In this document: positions 34,713-43,752 of the stretch, piece after piece
Numbering within the stretch: position 1 is the first letter of the stretch
Layout: each line of letters starts with the position of its first letter
Assembly (NCBI RefSeq): GCF_000012985.1
Contig: NC_007645.1
Span: 3,068,501 to 3,132,500 of the forward strand
Direction: 5' to 3'
Origin: Hahella chejuensis KCTC 2396
GTDB lineage: Bacteria; Pseudomonadota; Gammaproteobacteria; Pseudomonadales; Oleiphilaceae
DNA: 64,000 bases
The notes under the pieces: model-generated
Database searches by the model: none
Told to the model about the DNA's origin: nothing
What the model saw: the letters and a program-made list of their open reading frames with translations, nothing else
Program-made: the position numbers and the translations under genes

Positions 34713-35423
34713 TTAGATATATATCTGACCGCTTTTCACAAATACGGATTTATTGAATAGGTTCATATCCAAAGGGTTGGGCAGCCTGACATCCTTGATC
34801 GTCGGTATCGCCCGCTCACCTTCATCAAAGCGTCTGTCTATTTGCGAGATGAAAACCAGGATGCACTTTTTGGCTCTGGCGTAGCTTTTCAGATCTTCGA
34901 TCTGCTGCTGAAGAGGGGGCTTGTTGCGGTTTTGGTCAAGCAGTTGCAGGTAATCTACGGCGATTAACGACCCTTCGGTAACCCTTTCTTTTGTCTGATT
35001 TATTATATAGTCCGCAGATATCTCGTCAGATATATCCAGCGCTAACAGAGGCTGGTTCAGCTCGAATTGCTGGTCAAGCGCGGTGAGTTTTTCAATGAGC
35101 GCTTTTTTTGAATATTCCAAAGAAAAAAAGAAGCATTGTCGTCCCTGTTTGATTGCCTGTAATAAAAGCTGCAGAGCCATCGTTGTTTTACCCAGGCCCG
35201 GCCTGGCGCCAATCAATAACAAGTCGCCAGGATGCAGGTAATCTAAAAGCTCTTCTGTTGTTTTGGGAGTGAAAGCTTTCACTTTAGGTTGCAAGAGACT
35301 CCAGGAGCTAAAGCCCTCAGCCCTGGCTATTTGATCCAAGGCTTCAGTCATGGTGAGGGACTGAGAACGTTTCAGGGCTTTAGCTTTGCCTTTAAGAACA
35401 TGTACGGGAGCGGTAAGTTTCAT
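34713..35423 (-). CDS. stand-alone DnaB-type RecA-fold ATPase
   Basis: The 236-residue protein has a short helical N-terminus (KALKRSQSLTMTEALDQIARAE GFSSW, residues about 15-42) and then a DnaB helicase C-terminal-like ATPase core (about 60-236). It shows Walker A GARPGLGKTT (about 73-82), FFFSLEYSKKALIEKL, Walker B-like LIAVDYLQLLD and the motif ILVFISQIDRRFDEGE. It lacks the DnaB N-terminal primase-binding domain, so it is not the replicative helicase. Such short relatives occur in phages and accessory elements. It may act on DNA or as a scaffold in a defence or mobile system; this is inference. Confidence 0.8.
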   Translation of the reverse strand: MKLTAPVHVLKGKAKALKRSQSLTMTEALDQIARAEGFSSWSLLQPKVKAFTPKTTEELLDYLHPGDLLLIGARPGLGKTTMALQLLLQAIKQGRQCFFFSLEYSKKALIEKLTALDQQFELNQPLLALDISDEISADYIINQTKERVTEGSLIAVDYLQLLDQNRNKPPLQQQIEDLKSYARAKKCILVFISQIDRRFDEGERAIPTIKDVRLPNPLDMNLFNKSVFVKSGQIYI

Positions 35424-35579
35424 ATAGAACCTTTAATAACGGGTCTCTAAACATTCCCTTCTTCTGTTTCAAACCCTATTAAAGGTTAGAGGCGGTGATG
35501 AACAACTCCGCACTTAAGTGCTTTCCCGTTGAAGGGGGGCGGCGCGAGTCGAGCGCGCTTAAATGTTAACAGACCGCGC

Positions 35580-36134
35580 TTAATATTCAATGCCGTCCAC
35601 AAACCCTGTCAGCAGCTCAAATCCCTCACGCCAGTCTCCCAGGTTGGAAGTGGAGTTAATGTGTCCTTTGGGACCAATATTGGTGATGCTGGCTCCCCAT
35701 TGCTGGGCGCAGCGTTGCGCATAGTCGATGGAGCCGTAAGGATCATCCTGGCTGGCGATGAGGGTTAAAGGCATAGCGGCGTTGTGCTCAAAACCCCGAC
35801 GAAACCCTTTCGCTTCAGCAGGAAACGCGTCGCTCATCGGGTCGGGAACAGCAACAAGAAAGCCGCCCACCAAGTGCTCACAACCATGCTTGCTGGCCCA
35901 TTCAAGCAGCAACAAGCAGCCAAGACTATGCGATACCACAACAGTGGGCTGGCTGAGCTGAGCGACCGCCTCGTTCATCTCTTGAACCCACAGATCGCGC
36001 TGAGGCGCTTCCCATTCTGAATGCTCCAGCCAGATAGAATTAGGCAGTCTATTCGCCCACATCCTTTGCCAGTGCTGCTCGCCAGAGTTGCCTATCCCTG
36101 CCAGGAACAGCCAGTTCACCTTATCAAACTGCAT
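35580..36134 (-). CDS. RBBP9/YdeN-type serine hydrolase
   Basis: ATG 36134 follows AAGGGTGA; a longer frame starting at 36170 has no ribosome site. The 184-residue protein has the small alpha/beta hydrolase fold of RBBP9/YdeN: LAGIGNSGEQHWQRMW near the N-terminus, nucleophile VVSHSLGCLLLLEWA (Ser about residue 68-70), LIASQDDPYGS with the catalytic Asp, and PKGHINSTSNLGDWREG with the catalytic His. Substrates are unknown. The length and motifs fit the family well. Confidence 0.9.
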   Translation of the reverse strand: MQFDKVNWLFLAGIGNSGEQHWQRMWANRLPNSIWLEHSEWEAPQRDLWVQEMNEAVAQLSQPTVVVSHSLGCLLLLEWASKHGCEHLVGGFLVAVPDPMSDAFPAEAKGFRRGFEHNAAMPLTLIASQDDPYGSIDYAQRCAQQWGASITNIGPKGHINSTSNLGDWREGFELLTGFVDGIEY

Positions 36135-36403
36135 ATTTTCACCCTTTTTATTTGTTTCAATCTGCTGCATTGAATTAATCGTCTAAGTTGAAGCAACCTT
36201 AGCGGAGCGAATGTAACGGTTTCGATGCAGGGCGTCACTATAAGGAATAAATTTGGGAGAGAGGAAGCAAGTATTATGAGCAGGCGTTCTCTGATTTTGA
36301 GTATTTATTAGCTGGGGGGAGCAATGCTTCGATATTCCTGAAGGGCAGTGGATTGTTTACGGTTGAAAGAGATCCCCAAACTGGACCTCTTCCAACTTTA
36401 CTA

Positions 36404-36834
36404 TCACACCGCAGTCTTGTGCAGACTCACAATCTTCTTCTGGTAAGGCGAGTCGATGACGATTCGGGAAATATTGTCTATTGGTATCAACTTATTCAGC
36501 GGCGACAGCGTTTTTTTACCGGCGAATGCGTGAAGCTTTAGCCAGTCTTTGTCATGGTCGAGAATTTTGCCTACATTAAACTGCCCTTCCGAATGAGATT
36601 GATGCAGGCAGAGGCTGTCGTTGGTTTCATTGAGTTCGATAAGAATATCCAGGAATGTCTCGCCTTTAATCTGGGGGAGGTTGGCGTTCTGAGAGTTGTC
36701 GATCAGGCTGGCGATCGCTTTGTGTTCTCTGTTGCGGTATGAATAAAGCCGGTTAACTCTTCATCGTGGCAGTTTCTTTCTATGGAGACCAACTCTTGGT
36801 TTTCTTTTAAGGCGTTGTGTTCTTTTACGAGCAT
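36404..36834 (-). pseudogene. frameshifted gene of unknown function
   Basis: From ATG 36834-36832 one minus-strand frame reads LVKEHNALKENQELVSIERN and continues to GF near 36745. The next frame then runs open for about 115 codons, including HKAIASLIDNSQNANLPQIK, LDILIELNETNDSLCLHQS, GKILDHDKDWLKLHAF and IPIDNISRIVIDS, ending at the TGA 36406-36404. The total length is one base short of a multiple of three, so a single lost T in the TTTT-type context would restore a 143-residue protein. Composition in both frames is protein-like. It may be a true pseudogene, a sequencing error, or (less likely) a programmed frameshift. Confidence 0.6.
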
Positions 36835-36923
36835 AATGTTTCAGAAGGCATGTGGTGTTGTTGTCATTATAGGGGGGAAGGTGATTAATGCCACTGGAAC
36901 GCTTCTAAAACTGCCCTCGGAAA

Positions 36924-36993
36924 CGGCCTGACATGTGCAGGCCCTGGCGTTGCAGCCAAATAGAAGGAAGCTATTTGGCTGCCTGATTAATAG
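36924..36993 (+). repeat. multi-hairpin repeat, partial copy C
   Basis: Only the last two hairpins remain: GGCCTGACATGTGCAGGCC and GCAGCCAAATAG/CTATTTGGCTGC, ending CCTGATTAATAG. The H5 stem has a C-G pair where copy D has A-T. It lies between the frameshifted gene and the AKR-like gene. Confidence 0.85.
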
Positions 36994-37051
36994 TAATTGC
37001 ACTTGTTCTATTAATCCAAGAATTGTGAATCTAGTGGCGCGCTGCTCTGGC

Positions 37052-38221
37052 TCATGTCGAGCCAGTATTCATCATTCGTTGAAATCCGCCATCATTGATA
37101 AAGTTGCTTGCCTCGACACGTTTGCAGTTTCCGCTTGATTCAAAAAGCATATTCACCAGTTCTTCTACGGTATGGCTTTTTGCCCCTAAAGCAACACGTG
37201 TTCCTAACTGGTCGTCGGTAAACGCGGTTAGCGCTTCGTTCTTGGCGCTGGCGTACTCTCCAGGTGAGCTGAAAATTTCTTTGTCCCAATCATGCTGGGC
37301 AGAGAGTTGTGCGAGTTTTGTCGCTAGCTCGCCGCTAATACTTGTAAATGGGGTTGCTTCAACATTATTTAGCTCAGATATCTTCGTTTCCAGAGCCGCC
37401 AATGGATTATCCGCAGTATATAGTAGTTCCTCATTCGCCAACCCGAAGTTGTCTTTGATTCTTTGATCGTCTGAGCTGCTCAATATAGGCTCTGCCGCGG
37501 AAATGCCTTGCTTGATGTGTGTAATCAGAGCGCATACATGAATACTTTGAAAGTCATCTCCCATTAGCTCCTTGGCTGCGCTGGCGACGTTATATACAAA
37601 AACAGGTTTCCCTTCGGCTTCTAACCTATCAATAAGAGCACCGGCATTAGGTCCAATGAGTGACTGTGCATTGATCTCAAAACTATCCTTGGCATGGAAA
37701 TCTTCTGGGTGGCCAACCCTGGGCTCGCCCATCCCGACGTTATGAATCTTTCCATCATTTTTGAGAGAGGATAAGGTATTCATATAAGCATTCAGGTCAT
37801 TGTGGGAGAGTTGCTCTGGATTATGGACCAATGCTTGATCAATATAGCCCCCTAGTTTATTGGATACTTCGCTCAGGTGTTCTCCCAATTTGGATGTTTC
37901 TGTTCCCACCACTTTATATATGATGTTGAATTCTTCTCTGGGAATATCGCTTTTCGCCATGGCGGAGGCTAAGTGCTCCAGGGTATTGCCGTAGGTATCC
38001 CCGGCGTCCAAGGTCCTGTAACCTGCAGAGATGGCGCTTGCAATATGGTTTTCATTCTTACCATTCAAACCGAAGATAACATTATTTTCACCGCCTATTT
38101 GACCTTGCCTAGGTTCTGGCCGTGATGGTTGGTTTCCTCCTACCGGGTGAGCCGCTTGGTTGGCCATTGTCTGTTGAATACTGAAATTTCCGGCCGTATG
38201 CCCTTGTAATCTATCCATCAA
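37052..38221 (-). CDS. aldo/keto reductase-domain protein with N-terminal extension (possible effector)
   Basis: A GAGGGG ribosome site precedes ATG 38221. The first ~45 residues (MMDRLQGHTAGNFSIQQT onward) are polar, Gln/Gly/Asn/Pro-rich and without a signal peptide. From residue 45 an aldo/keto reductase core follows, with a complete catalytic tetrad spaced as in the family: D72 and Y77 (TLDAGDTYGN), K103 (IIYKV), H133 (QALVHNP). The sequences SLKNDGKIHNVGMGEP and FEINAQSLIG match other AKR landmarks. The C-terminus (about 270-389) is extended and not recognisable as AKR. Unstructured N-terminus plus enzyme core plus orphan tail is a typical layout for type III-secreted effectors, but I see no secretion or chaperone genes here. 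Confidence 0.75.
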   Translation of the reverse strand: MMDRLQGHTAGNFSIQQTMANQAAHPVGGNQPSRPEPRQGQIGGENNVIFGLNGKNENHIASAISAGYRTLDAGDTYGNTLEHLASAMAKSDIPREEFNIIYKVVGTETSKLGEHLSEVSNKLGGYIDQALVHNPEQLSHNDLNAYMNTLSSLKNDGKIHNVGMGEPRVGHPEDFHAKDSFEINAQSLIGPNAGALIDRLEAEGKPVFVYNVASAAKELMGDDFQSIHVCALITHIKQGISAAEPILSSSDDQRIKDNFGLANEELLYTADNPLAALETKISELNNVEATPFTSISGELATKLAQLSAQHDWDKEIFSSPGEYASAKNEALTAFTDDQLGTRVALGAKSHTVEELVNMLFESSGNCKRVEASNFINDGGFQRMMNTGST

Positions 38222-38493
38222 ATTCCCCTCACTGTTCTGGTATTTAAGAGTTGGCTATTCGCAAAGGATGCACAGAATCACTTTGGCGGCATTACCCCTA
38301 CACTGTGAGTAACAATTTTCCAGAACCAGTTGCGTCAAGCACATGGCGATGATTTTATGTACAGATAAAGGGTTAACAGAAAGCCCGATATTCCGGCGGT
38401 TGTGAAATCCCGTCTCACCCCCTAGCATAAGCCTCGGTTGTTGGGGCCTTGCGTCTCATTTTTTCGTTTCTTTGATATCGGACTCACTGCGCC

Positions 38494-39606
38494 ATGATGC
38501 CCGCTGTTCCTCTTCCTTTTGTGATTGCGCTATTGCTGGCGATTCTGTTGTTTCAGCTTATTCGTCAGAACGAGCCGTCTTTGCGTCCAGCGATAATATT
38601 TACGGCGGCTTGTACGCTAATGGTGATCATCGGGGGGCTGCGTTGGACCTTTGACGTCCGTTTTATTCGCTTTCTTCAACCTGTCATGGCCTCCATGCTG
38701 CCCGCAATCGCTTGGTATTGTTTTACCGGAGCTGAGGCTTCCTCTCGTATAAAATTTTGGCTGCATCTGGCGCCAGTCGGCGTGGTGACGGTGCTCTCTT
38801 TCACCTGGGCGTACTGGTTTCCGCCCATAGATCTATTGTTGGCGGGATTGTATTTCGTCTACGGCGTCGCCTTGATACGCATGGCGTCTCGTGGACCGGA
38901 TGCGTTGCCGGTCATCCGTTTCAGCGAGACGCTGCAAGCGCTTAAAGCCACAAAAATTGCAGGGTGTACGCTGATTATCTCCGCAGTAAGCGATGTGCTG
39001 ATCGCCGGGGATTTTGATTTTTACCAGGGCGCCCACGCCGCGACGATTGTCGCCGTCGTACAGTTGCTGCTGTTGCCGGTGATTGTTTATGGCGTGGTGA
39101 CTTTCGGCCGGAGTATTCCTGAAGGAGAGGGCGGCGCTATTAGTCCTACTGGCGAGAGTGCTCCCGTTATGCCGGAGAACGTCGCAGATAACCTTATTGA
39201 GAGCATCCCTCAGCCAGAAATGGAGCCTGTAACGTCCCAGGAGGCCAGTTCTGAATCAGGCGCAGATGACCAGCAGATCATTCAACATATTGATCAGATA
39301 ATGCGTCAGCAACAGCTGTTTCGCGATCCGGACCTGAACCTGAATCGTCTGGCGCGACGAGCGGGGATTCCATCACGGCAGATTTCCGGGGCGATTAATC
39401 GGGTATACGGCCGTAATGTTTCTCAGGTCGTGAACGAATATCGCATCGAAGAAGCCAAGCGGCTGTTGCAGGAGACGGACCTTCCCGTCACCAGCCTCTT
39501 GTTTGAAGCGGGTTTCCAAACCAAATCGAACTTCAACCGCGAGTTTCAGCGGGTCGCTGGCATGACGCCGAGCGACTATCGCCGCTCGGTTTCATCTGGC
39601 GAATAA
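38494..39606 (+). CDS. membrane-bound AraC-family regulator
   Basis: The 370-residue protein has about seven hydrophobic N-terminal helices (residues 1-205: LPFVIALLLAILLFQLI, ... VQLLLLPVIVYGVVTF), an acidic linker (about 210-260) and a C-terminal AraC helix-turn-helix domain (about 265-365: LNLNRLARRAGIPSRQISGA, TSLLFEAGFQTKSNFNREF, MTPSDYRR). It is therefore a one-component membrane receptor whose sensor faces outward. The ligand is unknown. It is convergent with the exported hydrolase gene, which could be a target. Confidence 0.92.
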   Translation: MMPAVPLPFVIALLLAILLFQLIRQNEPSLRPAIIFTAACTLMVIIGGLRWTFDVRFIRFLQPVMASMLPAIAWYCFTGAEASSRIKFWLHLAPVGVVTVLSFTWAYWFPPIDLLLAGLYFVYGVALIRMASRGPDALPVIRFSETLQALKATKIAGCTLIISAVSDVLIAGDFDFYQGAHAATIVAVVQLLLLPVIVYGVVTFGRSIPEGEGGAISPTGESAPVMPENVADNLIESIPQPEMEPVTSQEASSESGADDQQIIQHIDQIMRQQQLFRDPDLNLNRLARRAGIPSRQISGAINRVYGRNVSQVVNEYRIEEAKRLLQETDLPVTSLLFEAGFQTKSNFNREFQRVAGMTPSDYRRSVSSGE

Positions 39607-39624
39607 ATACGCGTTTTTCATGTT

Positions 39625-40698
39625 TTATAGCGCGGTGATTTTTTCTGCGAAAGCCTGCTCCAGGAAGGCGATAACTTGGCTTGCCACCTGCTGATGAATC
39701 TCCTCTCTGCTGCGACCATCGCCGTCTTTGCAGATAATGCCGTCGCCGGGAACCTCTTCTTCCAGCATTTCCACCGCACCGGGTTTGCAGCGTTGCATGA
39801 AACTGAAATGGGCGGCGTCAGCAATCTCAATGTATTGAGTCTGCGCGGGAGGAAGGTGGGCGACCAAATAGCCGGACTCCATACGGGCGGGTAAGTCGCC
39901 GATATCCACGCCCGCCCCGAATATCAGCACGGGTATTGGCGCCGCCGCCAGACTGGCGGGCGTAAAGCCGCGGGCAAGACCCAGGTCCAGTGAGACCACC
40001 GCCCGCACCCGATGATTCAGCATGCTGGCCTCAAGGGACGTTTTGGCCGCGCCTTCAGTGTTCAAGCCCAACTCATCGCTTAGCCCGCAAACCCGGGGAT
40101 TGGGATGCGCCTGGCACTCTGCGGCGAAGTGCGCCTGGTCGAAGCGGGCGCCCGCCAGAGCCATCACTGTCCAGCCTCCAAGCGAATGGCCGACGGCGGC
40201 GATGCGATCTGGATTGATCTCTCCCGCCAGCTGCGGATGCGCCAATATAAAATCAATCACCCGACTGAGATCATGAGGGCGCTCCCATAACGTCGCCGCC
40301 TGTGCAGGACGTCTGTCGAAAGTCGTCGTGCCGGGATGATCCGGCGCGGCGACTACATACCCCTGAGCCGCCAACTCCGCCGCCAGCCAGTTAAGATTGC
40401 GCCAATTACCGCCATAACCATGGGACAGCACCACCAACGAGTGAGCGCCTTGCGCCGGTTCCGCGTCGGGGACCGCTCGCACGCCGATAAAAGCCCGGTT
40501 CTCGCCTACGGATATCGTTGATGTTCCTGTTGCTTCGGATGATTCTAGTGCCTGCGTCGGATACCAAATACTGACATGCAAAGGTCGGTTCGCAGAGGCG
40601 TCCGCCACCTGCGTTTCACGAAAACCAATGGGCTCGGCGAAGAGATTTGCGCTGGTGAGCAGGGCTAAAATGAGGCTAAAAAATATGGGGCTGTGCAT
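39625..40698 (-). CDS. exported alpha/beta hydrolase (dienelactone-hydrolase/PAF-acetylhydrolase type)
   Basis: A signal peptide (FFSLILALLTSANLFA) opens the 357-residue precursor. The alpha/beta hydrolase core has LVVLSHGYGGNWRNLN (about 87-102, oxyanion region), AAVGHSLGGWTVMALAG (about 165-181, nucleophile Ser in GHSLGG), LDLGLARGFT and IPVLIFGAGVDIG with the acid, and DAAHFSFMQRC with the catalytic His. Similar proteins act on platelet-activating-factor-like or other esters. It is secreted to the periplasm. Two Cys near 186-197 might form a disulfide. Confidence 0.9.
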   Translation of the reverse strand: MHSPIFFSLILALLTSANLFAEPIGFRETQVADASANRPLHVSIWYPTQALESSEATGTSTISVGENRAFIGVRAVPDAEPAQGAHSLVVLSHGYGGNWRNLNWLAAELAAQGYVVAAPDHPGTTTFDRRPAQAATLWERPHDLSRVIDFILAHPQLAGEINPDRIAAVGHSLGGWTVMALAGARFDQAHFAAECQAHPNPRVCGLSDELGLNTEGAAKTSLEASMLNHRVRAVVSLDLGLARGFTPASLAAAPIPVLIFGAGVDIGDLPARMESGYLVAHLPPAQTQYIEIADAAHFSFMQRCKPGAVEMLEEEVPGDGIICKDGDGRSREEIHQQVASQVIAFLEQAFAEKITAL

Positions 40699-40828
40699 GA
40701 TTGGGTCTCGTTTATTCAGGGAGCCTTTATTAAGCGCGAGAAGAGCGTATGGCGAGACCTAAAACAGGATCGAGGACGTGAAGTGCTTGCTATATCTGGC
40801 TTTGCGGCGGGTATTGGACTTGAAAACA

Positions 40829-40847
40829 GAGCCCCCTGGAGGGGCTC
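40829..40847 (-). terminator. terminator of the DUF2750 gene
   Basis: GAGCCCC/GGGGCTC with a 5-base loop; read on the minus strand it is followed by TGTTTT. It lies just downstream of the DUF2750 stop codon. Confidence 0.65.
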
Positions 40848-40868
40848 AGGAGAATCACTAAGCCGGTC

Positions 40869-41261
40869 CTATATCTGATTGGACAGCTCGTTCTTCAGCT
40901 CATCTCTTAATTCATCCGGCGGCATGATCCAGCTCGAATCATCCATCAGGGCGGGGAAGACATTTACGTGCAGACCATCCTGTTGCAGTCCGGGAATCCA
41001 CTTGTTCAAGAAGTGGGGCAACGCGATGCTTTTAGGCGTCAATTTCTCACCCAGGTCATTAGCATATTCTCTGGCGAATTCCTCTGCGGGCCAGATAGGC
41101 AGGTATTCAAAATCCTCTTCTTCCGAAAACAGCTTCAAAAACTGGTTATCGTCGTTAATCAGAATCCAGATCTCTTTGCTATCCACCATGTTCATCAGTG
41201 AATAGTCGTATCTTTCATCGCAGCTTAGTTGCAGTATTTGCTCAATCTGATCTTGATTCAT
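40869..41261 (-). CDS. DUF2750-family protein
   Basis: ATG 41261 is preferred to an upstream TTG. The 130-residue product has MNQDQIEQILQLSCDERYDYS, WILINDDNQFLKL, EYLPIWPAEEFAREYA and FLNKWIPGLQQDGLHVNVFP, matching the DUF2750 pattern of a small acidic protein. Function is not known; a role as an immunity-like or accessory protein has not been shown. It is followed by its own terminator. Confidence 0.72.
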   Translation of the reverse strand: MNQDQIEQILQLSCDERYDYSLMNMVDSKEIWILINDDNQFLKLFSEEEDFEYLPIWPAEEFAREYANDLGEKLTPKSIALPHFLNKWIPGLQQDGLHVNVFPALMDDSSWIMPPDELRDELKNELSNQI

Positions 41262-41378
41262 GCGCTTTCTCAATTAATCAACGGAATGCTGGCGCCATTA
41301 CAGGCTGGCCTGTCGCTCGCAGGCCGTAGCCGCTTAGGATACAACGGTGAGAGACGGATTGCGCTGTAAATGTTTGGG

Positions 41379-42368
41379 TTATCGAGTTGTAGCGGGTATG
41401 GCGTGCAGCGGTACAATCGGCCGCCGTTCTGGCCACACGAAATATTTGAGTCGCGACCACCAATCCATCTGAAACGCCTCAAATCGTGATGGCGTGAATA
41501 ACGACTCATAAAAGATATGCTTCTCCAGGCGTGTGGTGTTGGCCTGCAAGTCCCAGGCGATCAGGACAACAGACTTTTTCGCAGACCAGATAGAATCAAA
41601 CGCAAGCAACACCTCACCGCTGGGCAGTAGACCTAGAGCACGACTTTCGTGATGAACGGGCATCTGGGAGAGCGGGGCGTTCGGGTCAAAGTTGAATGAT
41701 GGATCGGCGGACACTATTCGTTTCATGTCTTCCTCTGTTGGACTCTTGCGCTCCGCGATAATTTGCCCACTGGCGTCGATGATTTGATAAGAGTCGCCGT
41801 CATTTTTTGGCTTTTTGAAAAACAGAGTTGGCGATATACGATCTATCCCTCGTGTATCCAGAGCGTTGTATGAGACAGGCTCAACACTGCTGTCCGCGTC
41901 AGGAACTCCGTCTGGCTGTTCTGAACTTCCGCGTCTGCATCGTTGTGCTGTTGACCAGGAATAGGGTTCGATTTCTAGCTGTAAAGTGCGAGAAAGACAG
42001 ACAAGATAGTCAGGGTCTTGTGCTTGCCTTGACATAATGTAGCCCGCGGTAAGGGTGTGGTCGCTTGTGATATTCGCATAGTCGAGGGCTAGTTTATCCG
42101 GCTCAAGGCCAAACAGTGTGAGCGCCTTAGAGTTCAGGTCGTAATCCAACAGAAAACCGGGACGCTCAATGGTTCTGTTATCGCCAAGAATATACCAGAT
42201 TCTTTTACCCTCAATGAGCATGTGAACGCGGGACTTGGTCATATCTGCATACGATATCTTCAACAAGGTCGTTTCTGAACCAAACAAATACTGTAAAAAA
42301 CATAATATGAATAGAATTGAGGCGACTCCCAAGAAAGCCAGCGTCGATAATATGATGTTTGTTTTCAT
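41379..42368 (-). CDS. hypothetical membrane-anchored protein
   Basis: The 329-residue protein begins with MKTNIILSTLAFLGVASILF and a continuous hydrophobic helix to about residue 30, then a soluble domain probably outside the inner membrane. Pattern: strands ILGDNRTIERPGFLLDYDL, LTLFGLEPDKLALDY, IDASGQIIAERKS and LLPSGEVLLAFDSIW, suggesting beta-propeller-like or repeated-strand structure. I recognise no family. Two Cys (about 120, 135) could pair. Confidence 0.65.
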   Translation of the reverse strand: MKTNIILSTLAFLGVASILFILCFLQYLFGSETTLLKISYADMTKSRVHMLIEGKRIWYILGDNRTIERPGFLLDYDLNSKALTLFGLEPDKLALDYANITSDHTLTAGYIMSRQAQDPDYLVCLSRTLQLEIEPYSWSTAQRCRRGSSEQPDGVPDADSSVEPVSYNALDTRGIDRISPTLFFKKPKNDGDSYQIIDASGQIIAERKSPTEEDMKRIVSADPSFNFDPNAPLSQMPVHHESRALGLLPSGEVLLAFDSIWSAKKSVVLIAWDLQANTTRLEKHIFYESLFTPSRFEAFQMDWWSRLKYFVWPERRPIVPLHAIPATTR

Positions 42369-42535
42369 TAATTATTGTTCTCTAAAAATAACGACGGCTT
42401 GAACGTAATCTCATAGTTTAGGCGAGAACTGCAGGGCTGGCGAAGTATGGGGAGTAAAGTACGAGGGAAGGTGGGAAGGTGGGAAAGAGGGAAGAGAGGG
42501 CGCAAATTGAAAATGGAACGCGGTTATATAGATCC

Positions 42536-42562
42536 GCCCTTCGACAGGCTCAGGGCGAACGG
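42536..42562 (-). repeat. REP-like repeat, inverted
   Basis: GCCCTTCGACAGGCTCAGGG then CGAACGG, the inverted form of the 15.5-kb REP. A purine-rich stretch (GGGAAGGTGGGAAGGTGGG at about 42460-42490) precedes it. Confidence 0.8.
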
Positions 42563-42599
42563 ACGGGAGTTCATAGAAAACTGGCCGCCCCGCCGATAA

Positions 42600-42962
42600 C
42601 TACGCCAGCGCCTTAAAGTAATTTTCCCGATGGATATCCAACAGCTCAACGCACAACTGGCAGTCGCCACTCAATAGCTCTTTTTGGTACGCCTCGCGAA
42701 GCGCCTGCAGACACAAATCGCCGACCAGCTGCTTCTGCTCCTGACTCCTGCCAGCAAGAAGCGCAACCTTCAAATGAACGAAAGACCTCCCGATATCACC
42801 GTCCCCGATAACATACTCGGTAGCCTCATACGCCCGCGACTTAATGTCATTCAACGAAAACTCGCCCGTACTCATCATTCTGGTGTGAATGTCATTGAAC
42901 AACCGCTGAAAATCAGCAGCGCCACGCAAGTTAGAGGTATATTCCAAAGTCAAATGCGGCAT
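42600..42962 (-). CDS. 5-carboxymethyl-2-hydroxymuconate isomerase family protein
   Basis: The 120-residue protein starts MPHLTLEYTSN, where Pro2 (Pro1 after Met removal) is the catalytic base of CHMI and tautomerase-superfamily enzymes. Further matches are HTRMMSTGEFSLNDIKSRAY, FVHLKVALLAGRS and CVELLDIHRENYFKA. In pathways it isomerises a 4-hydroxyphenylacetate degradation intermediate. No other hpa genes are adjacent, so the substrate here may differ. Confidence 0.88.
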   Translation of the reverse strand: MPHLTLEYTSNLRGAADFQRLFNDIHTRMMSTGEFSLNDIKSRAYEATEYVIGDGDIGRSFVHLKVALLAGRSQEQKQLVGDLCLQALREAYQKELLSGDCQLCVELLDIHRENYFKALA

Positions 42963-43094
42963 ATTTACTTCACCTTGTACGTTAACGATTACATCGGACG
43001 CTCAATTAGAAACAGCATGAGCAGCCCAAAAATATGGATGGGGACAAGCGCAGATTCAGGCGCATTATGCGCCGAAAAAATATCGGTGAGAACC

Positions 43095-43343
43095 TTACAG
43101 CGAGTCGTGGCCAAATTCTAATATCTGCTCGCCAAATACCTCTATGGAAGCTTTCTGGATGCTTTTTAACGCCATCGCTGCCCCCATTTGATCATTCGCA
43201 TAGAAGAACTCATCATCTTCTGTCGCCTCTGGGTTTGTAGCCTTCAGATGACACATTTCCTTGTAGTGAACAAGAGCCTGAATAGCATACCTTGCTTCAC
43301 TTTCAGTCAACACTACGCTAACCCGTTTGACTAAGCTGCTCAT
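43095..43343 (-). CDS. hypothetical protein, 82 residues
   Basis: A small acidic protein of mainly helical character (SEARYAIQALVHYKEMCHL, ALKSIQKASIEVFG). No family recognised. It sits between the CHMI gene and another small orphan. Confidence 0.55.
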   Translation of the reverse strand: MSSLVKRVSVVLTESEARYAIQALVHYKEMCHLKATNPEATEDDEFFYANDQMGAAMALKSIQKASIEVFGEQILEFGHDSL

Positions 43344-43401
43344 ATTGGTTGTAAATCTCCTGGAGTTCTAATTTTGAAGTACTTTTCGCTCAGTGGTACT
43401 G

Positions 43402-43752
43402 CTACTTCTCTTCATCCAACAGCCCCTGCTGTTTCCGCTCAGTGTAATCACGCGACCTTTCAGAAATAAAGGCGGCGCTCCTGATATCGTTGGTTGCTTT
43501 GGCCAACCTATAGGCCTTGCTCAGGAGATGACGATCACTACTCCAGTCGCCTTCATCGTAGGCGACAACAGAAATGACTTCTTCCAGCTGAATCCGGCCT
43601 TGATCGAAATGCGCTTTCAATGCAGAAACAGCCTCTTCTTCAGTACTGGCGGGAACAACAGTACGGCCGAATATATACGTCGAACCGTCATCACTGAGAC
43701 CGCATCCTTCCAGCGCTGTAACTTTGGTGTCTATGACCCAGAAAATCTTCAT
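43402..43752 (-). CDS. hypothetical protein, 116 residues
   Basis: ATG 43752 is preferred to an upstream in-frame start because the frame from MKIFWVIDTKVTALEG looks like a folded start. Strands and helices alternate (TYIFGRTVVPASTEEEAV, EEVISVVAYDEGDWS), ending in a charged helix (ERSRDYTERKQQGLL). No family recognised. Confidence 0.55.
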   Translation of the reverse strand: MKIFWVIDTKVTALEGCGLSDDGSTYIFGRTVVPASTEEEAVSALKAHFDQGRIQLEEVISVVAYDEGDWSSDRHLLSKAYRLAKATNDIRSAAFISERSRDYTERKQQGLLDEEK

